Shown: positions 55,967 through 64,000 of the stretch, piece by piece
Numbering within the stretch: the first letter of the stretch is position 1
Layout of the letters: each line of letters begins with the position of its first letter
NCBI GenBank assembly: GCA_963791615.1
Contig: CAWBTE010000006.1
Span: forward strand, 558,001 to 622,000
Origin: CAILZL01 sp963791615
GTDB taxonomy: Bacteria > Pseudomonadota > Gammaproteobacteria > Steroidobacterales > Steroidobacteraceae
Direction: 5' to 3'
Length of the DNA: 64,000 nucleotides
Notes under the pieces: generated by a model
Database searches by the model: none
What the model was told of the DNA's origin: nothing
The model's input: only the letters and a program-made list of their open reading frames with translations
Position numbers and translations under genes: made by a program

Positions 55967-57175
55967 CTAGATGACGCCGGCTTGCTTGAGCCTGACCAGA
56001 TCCTGTTTCGTGTACTGAAGACGACCAAACACTTCCTCATTGTGCTGACCAAGGAGTGGGGCGTGTCGTTTCATGCGTTTTGGCGTGTTTGAAAATTGAT
56101 AAGGCAATCCGGGGTACTTGAGCTTGCCTGCCACGGGGTGGTCAACCTCGACCAGAAATTCCCGTGCTGTAATTTGTGGTGAGTTGAAGAACTGTTCTGC
56201 GGTGTAAGCCGGCGCACAGGCGCTCTTGAAGCTTTGAACCTTGTCGAACACCTCCTGCGCGGTATAGTTCCTGGCCCACTCCGCCAAATGCTCTTTAAGC
56301 TCGGCGTAATTTGCGGATCGTCCAGCCTGAGTGTTGAAGGGTTCGCGTGCGCCCCACTCCGGTTGCCCCATTGCCTGGAAGAGACCTTCCCATTGCTTCT
56401 GGGATGAGAGGATCAGGATGGCGTAATTGCCGTCCTTGCATTGCACGAGTGACTCCAGGAGTCGCCCCATCCCGGTACGGTTAGGACTTTTACCCGTATC
56501 GAGAAAGCGCCGCATCTGCGACCGCTCAAGATGCAGCGTGGATTGCTGCTTTGAGACGTCGATGTGTTGGCCGGTACCACCGTGTCGGCGCCAGTACAGA
56601 GCGCCCATGGTCGCCACAGCAGCGCTCATGCCACCATCATATTCCCCAGAGAACCCAGGCCCCCTCACCGGCTCCCGATCAAAGCTGGTCGAATTCATCG
56701 GCAGCATGTAACCCTGCCCGCTGGCATGACAGAGATTCAAGTGGTATGCCTTGAAATTGCGGTAAGGACCATCCTGCCCAAATGGCGTGATGGAGGTCAT
56801 GATCAAGGCAGGATTGATCTGCTTCAGCACCTCATAGTCCAGACCCAGTCGCTGCATCTCGCCGGGTGACTTATCTTCAACCAGGACATCTGCATCAGCA
56901 ATCAGTCTCTTGAAGATGTTTTGACCATCAGGTGTTTCAAGATCGAGCGTCACGCCCAGCTTGTCGGTGTTGAGATACAGAAACAGTCCGGATGTTTCTG
57001 AATCGGGAACGTCATGCAGGAACGGCCCGCGGCTTCTGGCCTGATCGCCAACGCCCGGTTGCTCAATCTTGATGACCTCGGCACCGAAGTCTGCGAACAG
57101 CCTGGTGCAATAAGGCCCGGCAGCGAAGCTGCACAGCTCAACAACCTTAAGTTTCAGTAGTGACCCATCACTCAT
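55967..57175 (-). CDS. CaiB/BaiF CoA-transferase family III (second copy)
   Basis: 402 residues. Same family: LKVVELCSFAAGPYCTRLFADFG, AEVIKIEQPG, and a catalytic Asp in FSGEYDGGMSAAVATMGAL. Sequence differs enough from its neighbour that they may form a heteromer or act on different acids. Read in the same operon. Confidence 0.92.
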   Translation of the reverse strand: MSDGSLLKLKVVELCSFAAGPYCTRLFADFGAEVIKIEQPGVGDQARSRGPFLHDVPDSETSGLFLYLNTDKLGVTLDLETPDGQNIFKRLIADADVLVEDKSPGEMQRLGLDYEVLKQINPALIMTSITPFGQDGPYRNFKAYHLNLCHASGQGYMLPMNSTSFDREPVRGPGFSGEYDGGMSAAVATMGALYWRRHGGTGQHIDVSKQQSTLHLERSQMRRFLDTGKSPNRTGMGRLLESLVQCKDGNYAILILSSQKQWEGLFQAMGQPEWGAREPFNTQAGRSANYAELKEHLAEWARNYTAQEVFDKVQSFKSACAPAYTAEQFFNSPQITAREFLVEVDHPVAGKLKYPGLPYQFSNTPKRMKRHAPLLGQHNEEVFGRLQYTKQDLVRLKQAGVI

Positions 57176-57247
57176 AACAACTCTCTGTTGATCTCAAACA
57201 ACGTATTACCAGACGGCGAGGACCGTTGACCTCAACATTCGCAAGCA

Positions 57248-58507
57248 TCACCCGGATGTTCCTGCGCTCAATTCATAGATGAAGCTGGTGCGCGAAGGCA
57301 GCAACACCGTAACTTTGGAAGTCTGGTGGATATCACCCAGCTGGTTTTCGCACTGGCATTCCAGATCAACCAGGAACTGGCCATTCTCGGCATACTTGCG
57401 GGCAACCTTGCCCGTCACCGTGGTGGTATCGCCCATCCAGGAGGGACGGCGGGTCTGATTGCTCTGGTATTTCAGGAAGCCATCGTCACCCATCCAGTTC
57501 TGAATGGCCTTCTGCATGATCGACTCGAACTGGGCATGATGGCCGTAAGCGCCCATCTTCATACCGGTGGCATGACCTGCGGCGTCGAGCAAGTGTGCTT
57601 CAGCACGCCAGCGCGGTGCATTGGTTTCGGGATCATGCCAGCCATGAACAGCGACGTTGCCTTTGAGTTGGTCCCAGTTGACATTGAAGGCGGACTGCTG
57701 GCCCATCGCACCAAAGAACACATGCGAGTCAAGGATCGTCATCGGTCCTGCGACCACCGGGAATATCTCTTCACCCTCGACAACATCTTCCCAGAAACGG
57801 GGCGTGGCACCGCGACGGTTCTTCTCCTCGTCTTCGTAGGCCTGGTGGATGCGATCCAGTTCTTCCTCTGTGTAACGATGCCGTGGCCGATCCGCGAAGG
57901 CCTTCTCCGTCTCCTCACGACTGTCAGCGACGATGTGCATGCGGGTACGGTCGCGGAAAGCCACCACCTCATTATTCTGGTTGAGGAAGGTGGTGCGAAA
58001 CGGCGCCTGGAACAGGCGATAGGGCACATCACGACGTGGCTGCTTCTCGATCACGCCGCCGTCGGTACCGAAGACGTGGAATGTATCACCCGGGTGGATA
58101 TGCCTGAACCACGTCCAGGTGTTGCCGCCAGCAATGCTGCGGCCGAAGCCCGGTGCAACAGTACCTTTGCCTGCACCCGCCTCACCGATGCAGATCAGAA
58201 TCCCGTTCGGCGCAATGATGCGGCCATAGCGCGTGAATCTGGCGTATTCATCCCAGCGATACAATGGATTCTTGCAGCCAATGCCATCGCAGAAATGACG
58301 GATCAGATCCTTGGTGATCAATTCGTTGAACAGGAAATAATGTTCGTTCGGGCCTTTCTTTGAGGGCGGAGCATAAGGATTGGGTGTGTTGCCCACCTGT
58401 ATCGGAAAGTTGGTGTTGCCCTTCAATGCATTACGCGCTGCAGCCCACTCGTCGATCTGCTTGTTGAACTCATCGCTCAGGTGCTTGTTCCACATTTCCG
58501 TCGTCAT
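57248..58507 (-). CDS. MaoC / FAS1-type dehydratase (double hot-dog)
   Basis: 419 residues, longer than a single MaoC domain. FAS1-like N-terminal part with CKNPLYRWDEYARFTRYGRIIAP and GNTWTWFRHIHPGDTF, then a second domain beginning near FWEDVVEGEEIFPVVAGPMT. Predicted acyl-CoA (de)hydratase. 54 nt after the thiolase gene; supplies a hydration step for the CoA pathway. Confidence 0.82.
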   Translation of the reverse strand: MTTEMWNKHLSDEFNKQIDEWAAARNALKGNTNFPIQVGNTPNPYAPPSKKGPNEHYFLFNELITKDLIRHFCDGIGCKNPLYRWDEYARFTRYGRIIAPNGILICIGEAGAGKGTVAPGFGRSIAGGNTWTWFRHIHPGDTFHVFGTDGGVIEKQPRRDVPYRLFQAPFRTTFLNQNNEVVAFRDRTRMHIVADSREETEKAFADRPRHRYTEEELDRIHQAYEDEEKNRRGATPRFWEDVVEGEEIFPVVAGPMTILDSHVFFGAMGQQSAFNVNWDQLKGNVAVHGWHDPETNAPRWRAEAHLLDAAGHATGMKMGAYGHHAQFESIMQKAIQNWMGDDGFLKYQSNQTRRPSWMGDTTTVTGKVARKYAENGQFLVDLECQCENQLGDIHQTSKVTVLLPSRTSFIYELSAGTSG

Positions 58508-58561
58508 TCGTTTTCTCCTAAATATTCTTTAGTGTTCTTGCCAGCTCATGCGACCGCAAGC

Positions 58562-59767
58562 TCACACCCGCTCGATGATCACTGCGACGCCCTGGCCCAC
58601 ACCCACGCACATCGTGCACAGCGCATAACGTCCTCTGATGCGATGTAGTTGATTGACGGCCGTGGTCACCAGACGCGCGCCACTGGCGCCCAGCGGATGA
58701 CCCAGTGCGATGGCACCGCCATTCGGATTTACGCGCGCATCGTCGTCCGCCAGACCCAGCTGGCGCAGCACGGCCAAACCCTGTGCCGCGAACGCTTCGT
58801 TCAGTTCGATAACGTCGAGCTGTTCGAGCGTGAGGCCGGTCAACGCCAGTACTTTCTGCGTGGCAGGCACCGGACCGATGCCCATGATGCGCGGCGCTAC
58901 GCCGGCGGTGGCCATGCCCAGCACGCGTGCTCGCGGTGTCAGCCCGTGTTTCGCTGCGCTGGCTTCATCGGCGAGCAGCAAGGCACAGGCACCATCGTTG
59001 ACGGGCGACGCATTGCCTGCTGTCACGGTGCCGTCGGGATGCACCACGCCCTTGAGCTTGGCGAGGGCTTCCATTGAAGTTTCACGCGGGGGCTCATCTT
59101 TCGTGATGATGAGCGGTTCACCCTTCTTCTGCGGAATCGTCACCGGCGTGATCTCGGCATCGAAGAACCCGGCCTTCTGCGCCGCAGCCGCTTTTTGCTG
59201 TGACGCCAGCGCCATCTTGTCCTGCGCTTCTCGTTCGATATTGAAGTCGCGCGCGACGTTCTCGGCCGTCTCCGGCATCGAGTCCACGCCATATTGCTGT
59301 TTCATCAGCTGGTTGACGAAACGCCAGCCAATGGTGGTGTCGTAAATCTCCGCGTTACGCGAGAAGGCGCCATCAGCCTTGGGCATGACAAAGGGTGCGC
59401 GACTCATGCTCTCCACACCACCGGCGATCATCAGGCTGGCTTCGCCGCTGCGAATGGCGCGGGCCGCTGTACCTACTGCATCGAGGCCGGAACCGCACAG
59501 ACGATTGAGGGTCGAGCCGCCCACGCTTTGCGGCAGCCCTGCCAGCAACAGCGCCATGCGCGCCACACTGCGATTGTCTTCGCCGGCCTGATTGGCGCAG
59601 CCGAAGATGACATCGGTCAGCGCTGCCCAGTCCATGCCGGGATGACGCGCCATGAGTGCGCGTAATGGGAGGGCGGCAAGGTCATCCGTGCGGATGCCGG
59701 ACAGGACCCCGCCGTAACGACCGAAGGGCGTACGGATCGCATCGCAGATATAGGCGTATCGGGTCAT
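58562..59767 (-). CDS. Acetyl-CoA acyltransferase (PcaF/PaaJ-like thiolase)
   Basis: 401 residues. Thiolase catalytic Cys in LNRLCGSGLDAV, the GHPLGASGAR His and CTMCVGVGQG Cys. Overlaps the FadB-like gene end by 4 bases (ATGA), so translated together. The closest look is PcaF/PaaJ (3-oxoadipyl-CoA type), not the fatty-acid FadA; true substrate unknown. Confidence 0.93.
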   Translation of the reverse strand: MTRYAYICDAIRTPFGRYGGVLSGIRTDDLAALPLRALMARHPGMDWAALTDVIFGCANQAGEDNRSVARMALLLAGLPQSVGGSTLNRLCGSGLDAVGTAARAIRSGEASLMIAGGVESMSRAPFVMPKADGAFSRNAEIYDTTIGWRFVNQLMKQQYGVDSMPETAENVARDFNIEREAQDKMALASQQKAAAAQKAGFFDAEITPVTIPQKKGEPLIITKDEPPRETSMEALAKLKGVVHPDGTVTAGNASPVNDGACALLLADEASAAKHGLTPRARVLGMATAGVAPRIMGIGPVPATQKVLALTGLTLEQLDVIELNEAFAAQGLAVLRQLGLADDDARVNPNGGAIALGHPLGASGARLVTTAVNQLHRIRGRYALCTMCVGVGQGVAVIIERV

Positions 59768-61848
59768 GGCTGTTCCTGGGTAAACAGTGGCCGAACATCA
59801 CTACGAACAAAGCCGGGACCACTGAGAGCTGCCAGCCAGGTGAGGTCTTTCTCAACTTGCTCCAGTCCCCGTTCGCGCGCCCAGAACACCGGACCGCCTT
59901 CCCATTTGGGAAAGCCGTAGCCGTTGACCAGCACCACATCGATGTCACTGGCACGCTGTGCCACGCCTTCATTGAGCAGCAGCGTGGCTTCGTTGAGCAT
60001 GGACAGGACGGCGCGTTTCGTGATTTCGTCATCAGTCAATGATCGGAGAACCATGCCTTTCGCGGCTCGTGCGTCATCGATGATTTTTTCGACTATCGGA
60101 TCGGCTTGCCGCGGTGCGCCGGCTTTTTCATAGCGGTAATACCCTGCACCGGTCTTTTGCCCCAGGCGGCCCGCTTCGCACAGCCGGTCCGGGATCTCGA
60201 CGTAACGATGCGCGGGATCACGCGTAGCGGCGAGGCTCTGGCGCATGCGCCAGGCGATATCGAGGCCGGACATGTCACCCACGGCAAACGGCCCCATCGC
60301 AAAGCCAAAGGCTTCCAGCGCCGCATCCACCTGCTGTGGCGAGGCACCCTCTTCCAGCATGAACTCGCATTGGCGGCGATAAGCCGAGTAGATACGATTG
60401 CCGATGAAGCCGAAGGCATTGCCGGACACCACAGGTAGTTTTTTGAGACGCTTCGCCAGTTGCAGGCTGGTGGCCAGTACCTCCGGGGAAGTTAGCTTTG
60501 CCACGCACCACTTCCAGCAGGCGCATGACATTCGCAGGGCTGAAGAAGTGCAGCCCCACCACGTCCTGCGGACGCGACAGTCGCTGCCGCGATGGCATCC
60601 AGATCCGTGTATGACGTGTTGGAGGCGAGAATAGCCCCGGGACGCGCTATCGCATCCAGACGTCGAAACACCTCCTGCTTGATCTTCAGGTCTTCGAACA
60701 CGGCTTCGATGATGAGGTCCGTGTCAGAGACACTCGACCAGTCCAGGCTGGGCTTCAGCCGCGCCTGCCGCGCTTCTGCATCTGCGGCAGTTGAGCTTGC
60801 CGGTCTTGACGCGACCCGCGTAGTAACTGCTGATACGTTCAACGCCTTTGGCCAGCGCTGCGTCTTCCCGTTCCAGCAGGGTCACCTCGAATCCGGCATC
60901 GAGCGCCGCGATGGCAATGCCCGCCCCCATGGTGCCGGCGCCAATCACGGCGATGTGCTTCACCGGACGCGCCACCGCGGTCACGAGTGCAGGATGTTTG
61001 GCCGACTCGCGCTCGGCGAAAAACTGGTGACGCAACGCGCGGGCTTCACGCGAGATACGCAGCGACTGGAAGGCGGCACGTTCCTGTGCCAGCCCCGCAT
61101 CCAGGGGCAACGTTCCGGCAGCCGTGATCGCCTCGATCGCCGCACGCACGGCCGGTCGGTTCTTGCCGGCCCGCAAGGCGCTGTCAGCGGCGGTGGAGAT
61201 CGTCGCTGCATCGCACTCAGGGGTGATGAGATCACGCACCCGGGCTTTCTTGCCATCCAACTCTCTTGCATAAGCAATGGCTGCGCTGCGCAGGTCTGTG
61301 GCCACCACCTTGTTCACGAGACCGAGCGATAACGCTGCCTCCGCCGGGACACGCTCACCGCTGCAGATCATCGCAATGGCTTTGGGAATCCCCACCAGTC
61401 GTGGCAGTCGCTGCGTGCCGCCTGCGCCGGGAATGATCCCCAGTGTTACTTCAGGCAAACCGACGACGGTGCCGGTCAGCGCCACCCGCGCATCACAGCC
61501 CAGTGCCAGTTCAAAGCCACCGCCGAGTGCCGCGCCATGCAGTGCGGCCACCACGGGTTTGTCACAGGCTTCAAGCGCGGCGATGACGACGGGTAAGGAA
61601 GGCTCCGCAATCGGTTGGCCGAATTCACGCAGGTCGGAACCGGCGATGAAGGTCGTACCGGCGCCGATCAGGACGATGGCCGTGACCTCAGGTTGTGCCC
61701 CGACCTGTTCAATGGCGGCCAGCAAGCCGCTGCGCACGTCAAACGAGCCCGCATTGATCGGCGGGTTGTCGATGACAACCACGGCCACATCACCTTCGCG
61801 CTCAACACGAACACAACGGCTCTGCAGGAGGGAAGCGGCCTGCGCCAT
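59764..61848 (-). pseudogene. FadB/FadJ-like enoyl-CoA hydratase/3-hydroxyacyl-CoA dehydrogenase with three +1 frameshifts
   Basis: A multifunctional enzyme gene read in three frames. N-terminal hydratase/isomerase (INAGSFDVRSGL, GAALGGGFELALGCD), NAD site HIAVIGAGTMGAGIA, then breaks at about 60795, 60577 and 60499. Frame B gives KPSLDWSSVSDTDLIIEAVF, frame C SRPQDVVGLHFFSPANVM, and the original frame resumes at TSPEVLATSLQLAKRL through GNAFGFIGNRIYSAYRR to the end. Each break is one extra base (net +3), so the reading frame is restored. Start is ATG 61848 overlapping the previous stop (TGATG). Three insertions in 300 nt suggest assembly error rather than decay, since the rest is intact. Confidence 0.8.
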
Positions 61849-62657
61849 CAACCCTCTCCCTTGGCTTTGCGGGCAGCCGCGCTCTTCTCCAGGAAGGCCA
61901 GCACCGACTCGCGATGCTCGGTGCTGGTGTAACAGATGCCCTGCGCCTGACTGCCCTGCGCAAAAATCTGTTCCGCAGAATGCTCGAAGCTCTGGTTAAT
62001 GAGGGTCTTGCCCAAAGCCAGCGCGGTTCTCGAGCCCTTGCTGAGTTCCAGTGCCCAGGCCTTCGCATCGGTCAGCAGGTTCCCGGGTGCGCTGAGGCGA
62101 TCGGCGATGCCAATACGCAGCGCTTCCTCGGCCTCCACCTTGCGGCCGGTGAACATCAGTTCCTTGGCTGTGGACAAACCGACACGGCGTGGCAACAGAT
62201 ACAGGCCGCCACCATCCGGAATCAGGCCACGATGGATGTACGACCAAGCGAAGCTCGCCTCACTGCTGGCCATGACGAAATCGCAGGCCAGTGCCGTGTC
62301 TGCACCGAGACCCGCTGCGGCGCCGTTGACAGCCGCAATCGTCGGAATGGGTAAGGTGTGCAGCAGAGATTGGGTGTAATGCACACGCTGCTGACGATGC
62401 CAGCCATTGAACCCGGCTTCACCGATGGGCGCCTGCATGCGCTTCTCCATACCGGCCACATCGCCACCGGCACAGAAGCCCTTGCCGTTGCCGGTCAGGA
62501 TCAGCGCACGCACCTCGCGGTCGGCATTGATGCGTTCCAGCGCGGCGATGAATTGTGTACGCATGTCATCGCTCATCGCGTTGCGCTTGTCAGGACGGTT
62601 CAGGTGCAGCGTGGCAATCCCGGACTCCACTCGCAATTCAATCAGGTCAGCGTTCAT
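61848..62657 (-). CDS. Enoyl-CoA hydratase/isomerase
   Basis: 269 residues, crotonase fold. NKRNAMSDDMRTQFI-type N-terminus, oxyanion-hole segment GKGFCAGGDVAGM, second segment NGAAAGLGADTALACDFVMA, and IPDGGGLYLLPRRVG. First gene of the CoA operon; its stop overlaps the FadB-like start by one base. Operator copy C is about 390 nt upstream. Confidence 0.93.
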   Translation of the reverse strand: MNADLIELRVESGIATLHLNRPDKRNAMSDDMRTQFIAALERINADREVRALILTGNGKGFCAGGDVAGMEKRMQAPIGEAGFNGWHRQQRVHYTQSLLHTLPIPTIAAVNGAAAGLGADTALACDFVMASSEASFAWSYIHRGLIPDGGGLYLLPRRVGLSTAKELMFTGRKVEAEEALRIGIADRLSAPGNLLTDAKAWALELSKGSRTALALGKTLINQSFEHSAEQIFAQGSQAQGICYTSTEHRESVLAFLEKSAAARKAKGEG

Positions 62658-62689
62658 GTGTGTTTGCCTTCATTGTTCAACTACGTATT

Positions 62690-62975
62690 CCGATGATGGT
62701 AACCGGTGTTTCTGATCAGCGGTGCACGCTGCCTGAACCACGTGCAAGGCATACAACTTGTTCTTGTCGCGCAAACCCTGGCGATGGATTGATCGGCCCG
62801 TGTCAGTAGCGCTCGATCTGGGCGGCATCACAGTGGGCCCGGGCTGGTAGTCGCCCATACCGCCGCGAGGCGCTGCCAGCCGTTATCGCTTCGTTAACAG
62901 TCCCATCCTCTGCTCCCGTGATGTTTTCGATGGACAGCGGCCGCCTGCTGAAATGCGCTCATCGCTCCGACAGGC
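62690..62975 (-). mobile_element. Degenerate IS5-type transposase remnant and terminal repeat
   Basis: Minus-strand LRDKNKLYALHVVQAACT resembles the KNKLYALHAPEVECI stretch of IS5-family transposases; frames around it are broken by stops. At 62967-62981 the plus strand reads CCGACAGGCTGCTAG, which matches the right end of the MITE-like element at 12407. No intact transposase or second end is seen. Together with operator copy C, this occupies the 501-nt gap upstream of the enoyl-CoA hydratase gene. Confidence 0.5.
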
Positions 62976-63045
62976 TGCTAGACGTTATTACAACGAAATA
63001 GTGACTTTGCGGTGTCTCATCGGACTTTAAATTAACGCAGGCGGC

Positions 63046-63095
63046 GTGAGCGATGCCAGTTAGTGAGTCTGGCATCGAATTACGTGATGCCCGGG
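63046..63095 (+). promoter_or_regulatory. Shared three-half-site operator, copy C
   Basis: GTGAGC, GATGCCA, GTTAGTGAGTC (11 nt), TGGCATC, GAATTACGT (9 nt), GATGCC. All half-sites are perfect. It lies upstream of the enoyl-CoA hydratase operon (minus) and 64 nt before the end of the alpha/beta-hydrolase gene. Confidence 0.7.
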
Positions 63096-63158
63096 ATCTC
63101 CTGCAACGTTTCTTCGGCCCCGGACGCTGCAACATTGCGTATGCAATCGCTGCAATGC

Positions 63159-64000
63159 TTAAAGAAATTCCTTCAACAAGGCCATGACCTGCTGCGGCTG
63201 GTCATGATGTACCCAGTGTCCGGCGCCATTGATACTGGCAACCTGCGCATTCCGGAAGTATTTGATGCGACCGTCGACTTGCGGATTGGAAGCCCAGCTC
63301 TGGTTGCCGTATAGCAGTAAAGTCGGGCAACTGATACGTGACCAAAGCGTCTGGATTTGCTCACTGGTCATGTCGACCGGTGGGCGACTGCGCAGGTAGT
63401 TGTCGAACTTCCAGCTGTAGGTGCCATCGTCGTTTTGTTTGACACCGTGCTCCGTGAGATGCCGGATCTGCTGCGGCGACAGCTGCTGGTTGGCCTCCTG
63501 CATACGGGCGCAGGCAGCTTCGATAGAGGCGTAACCATGCGGTTCGCGAGTTGCCAGCTGACGCTGTTCGCCGATCCACTTCTGCATGCGCTCGGCCATC
63601 TCAATCTGTATCTCCTGAGCAGGCAATCTGGAAGAGAGCCCCAGCCCTTCGATGGAGGCCAATTTGCGCACTTTGTCGGGATAAATGCCTGCAAAGCGCA
63701 CGCATACGCTGCCACCCAGCGAATGTCCGACCAGTGTCAACGGTGCCAGCTGCAATTGTTCGATCAGTTCGGCAAGGTCGTAGACAAGGCTTGCCGTGCT
63801 GTACTGGCCGTCGGATGACCACTGACTGTCGCCATGACCGCGCAGGTCTGGCGTAATGACATGCCATTGTTGTCGCAGCTCCTGAACCAGCCAATCCCAA
63901 CTGCGACAGTGATCGCGGCTGCCATGCAGCAGCAACAACGACGGCGCGATCGGGTTGCCCCAGTCCAGGTAGTGCAAACGCAGACGTTGCGACAGGTAGT
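63159..64000 (-). CDS. Alpha/beta-fold hydrolase (5' end outside window)
   Basis: About 280 residues visible; the frame stays open to the window edge (YLSQRLRLHYLDWGNP), so the start is missing. LLLHGSRDHCRSWDWL carries the oxyanion His-Gly, VGHSLGGSVCVRFAG the nucleophile Ser, and NGAGHWVHHDQPQQV the catalytic His. Related to carboxylesterases and meta-cleavage hydrolases. Upstream of the operator C region on the same strand as the CoA operon. Confidence 0.88.
   Translation of the reverse strand, partial: YLSQRLRLHYLDWGNPIAPSLLLLHGSRDHCRSWDWLVQELRQQWHVITPDLRGHGDSQWSSDGQYSTASLVYDLAELIEQLQLAPLTLVGHSLGGSVCVRFAGIYPDKVRKLASIEGLGLSSRLPAQEIQIEMAERMQKWIGEQRQLATREPHGYASIEAACARMQEANQQLSPQQIRHLTEHGVKQNDDGTYSWKFDNYLRSRPPVDMTSEQIQTLWSRISCPTLLLYGNQSWASNPQVDGRIKYFRNAQVASINGAGHWVHHDQPQQVMALLKEFL

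Noticed and set aside
1..64000. CRISPR array, prophage or rRNA genes
   Set aside because: No regularly spaced direct repeats, phage structural genes or rRNA sequence were seen.

Overview
The window looks like chromosome from a free-living, aerobic gammaproteobacterium. The best evidence is the housekeeping backbone: tig-clpP-clpX-lon-hupB, two tRNA genes and ppiD (16.1-24.8 kb), and dnaQ, a yafS-type methyltransferase, gloB, mltD and fabI (9.7-16.1 kb). Base composition is moderately GC-rich throughout. I cannot name the genus. Several genes carry single-base frameshifts, so some indels may be assembly errors.

Layout. 0-6 kb: molybdate ABC transporter modBCA, then a divergent pair (metal-chelate binding protein and TonB-dependent receptor) whose shared promoter region carries a Mo-box-like palindrome. 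5.8-6.3 kb: an O-methyltransferase remnant. 6.3-16 kb: DUF4159 protein, two bactofilins, nhaB, dnaQ, a frameshifted sugar aminotransferase, methyltransferase, a MITE-like element, gloB, mltD, fabI. 16-25 kb: ppiD, tRNA-Asp, tRNA-Val, hupB, lon, clpX, clpP, tig, tRNA-Leu. 25-29 kb: esterase, selD, NADP-binding protein.

29-63 kb is the unusual part. It holds the dedicated selenocysteine (Sec) genes selD, selA, selB and selC (tRNA-Sec), and two genes with an in-frame UGA in a U-G-[GS]-C motif. Each UGA is followed by a perfect 7-bp hairpin with a 3-nt loop about 20 nt downstream, where a bacterial SECIS belongs. Both are interrupted by that UGA and would be missed or split by ordinary gene calling. 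One (32202-33926) fuses the UGSC domain to a large domain, called X here. The other (53974-54513) is a stand-alone UGSC protein, followed by a fusion of domain X to a thioredoxin-reductase-like flavoprotein, a TAXI-TRAP transporter, an MmgE/PrpD protein and a second thioredoxin-reductase-like protein. Upstream on the same strand lies a CoA pathway: enoyl-CoA hydratase, FadB-like protein (frameshifted), thiolase, MaoC-like dehydratase and two CaiB/BaiF CoA transferases.

Six copies of one about 40-bp site with three half-sites and fixed spacing (GATGCCA, 11 nt, TGGCATC, 9 nt, GATGCC) lie in the control regions of a TonB receptor, both selenoprotein genes, selA/selB, a Rieske/isochorismatase-like pair and the beta-oxidation cluster. 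I infer one regulon linking Sec synthesis to a TRAP/TonB-fed, CoA-dependent catabolic pathway in which the UGSC selenoprotein, domain X and a flavoprotein reductase act together. The substrate is unknown. A LysR-type protein with two DNA-binding domains (38957-40201) is the local candidate regulator.
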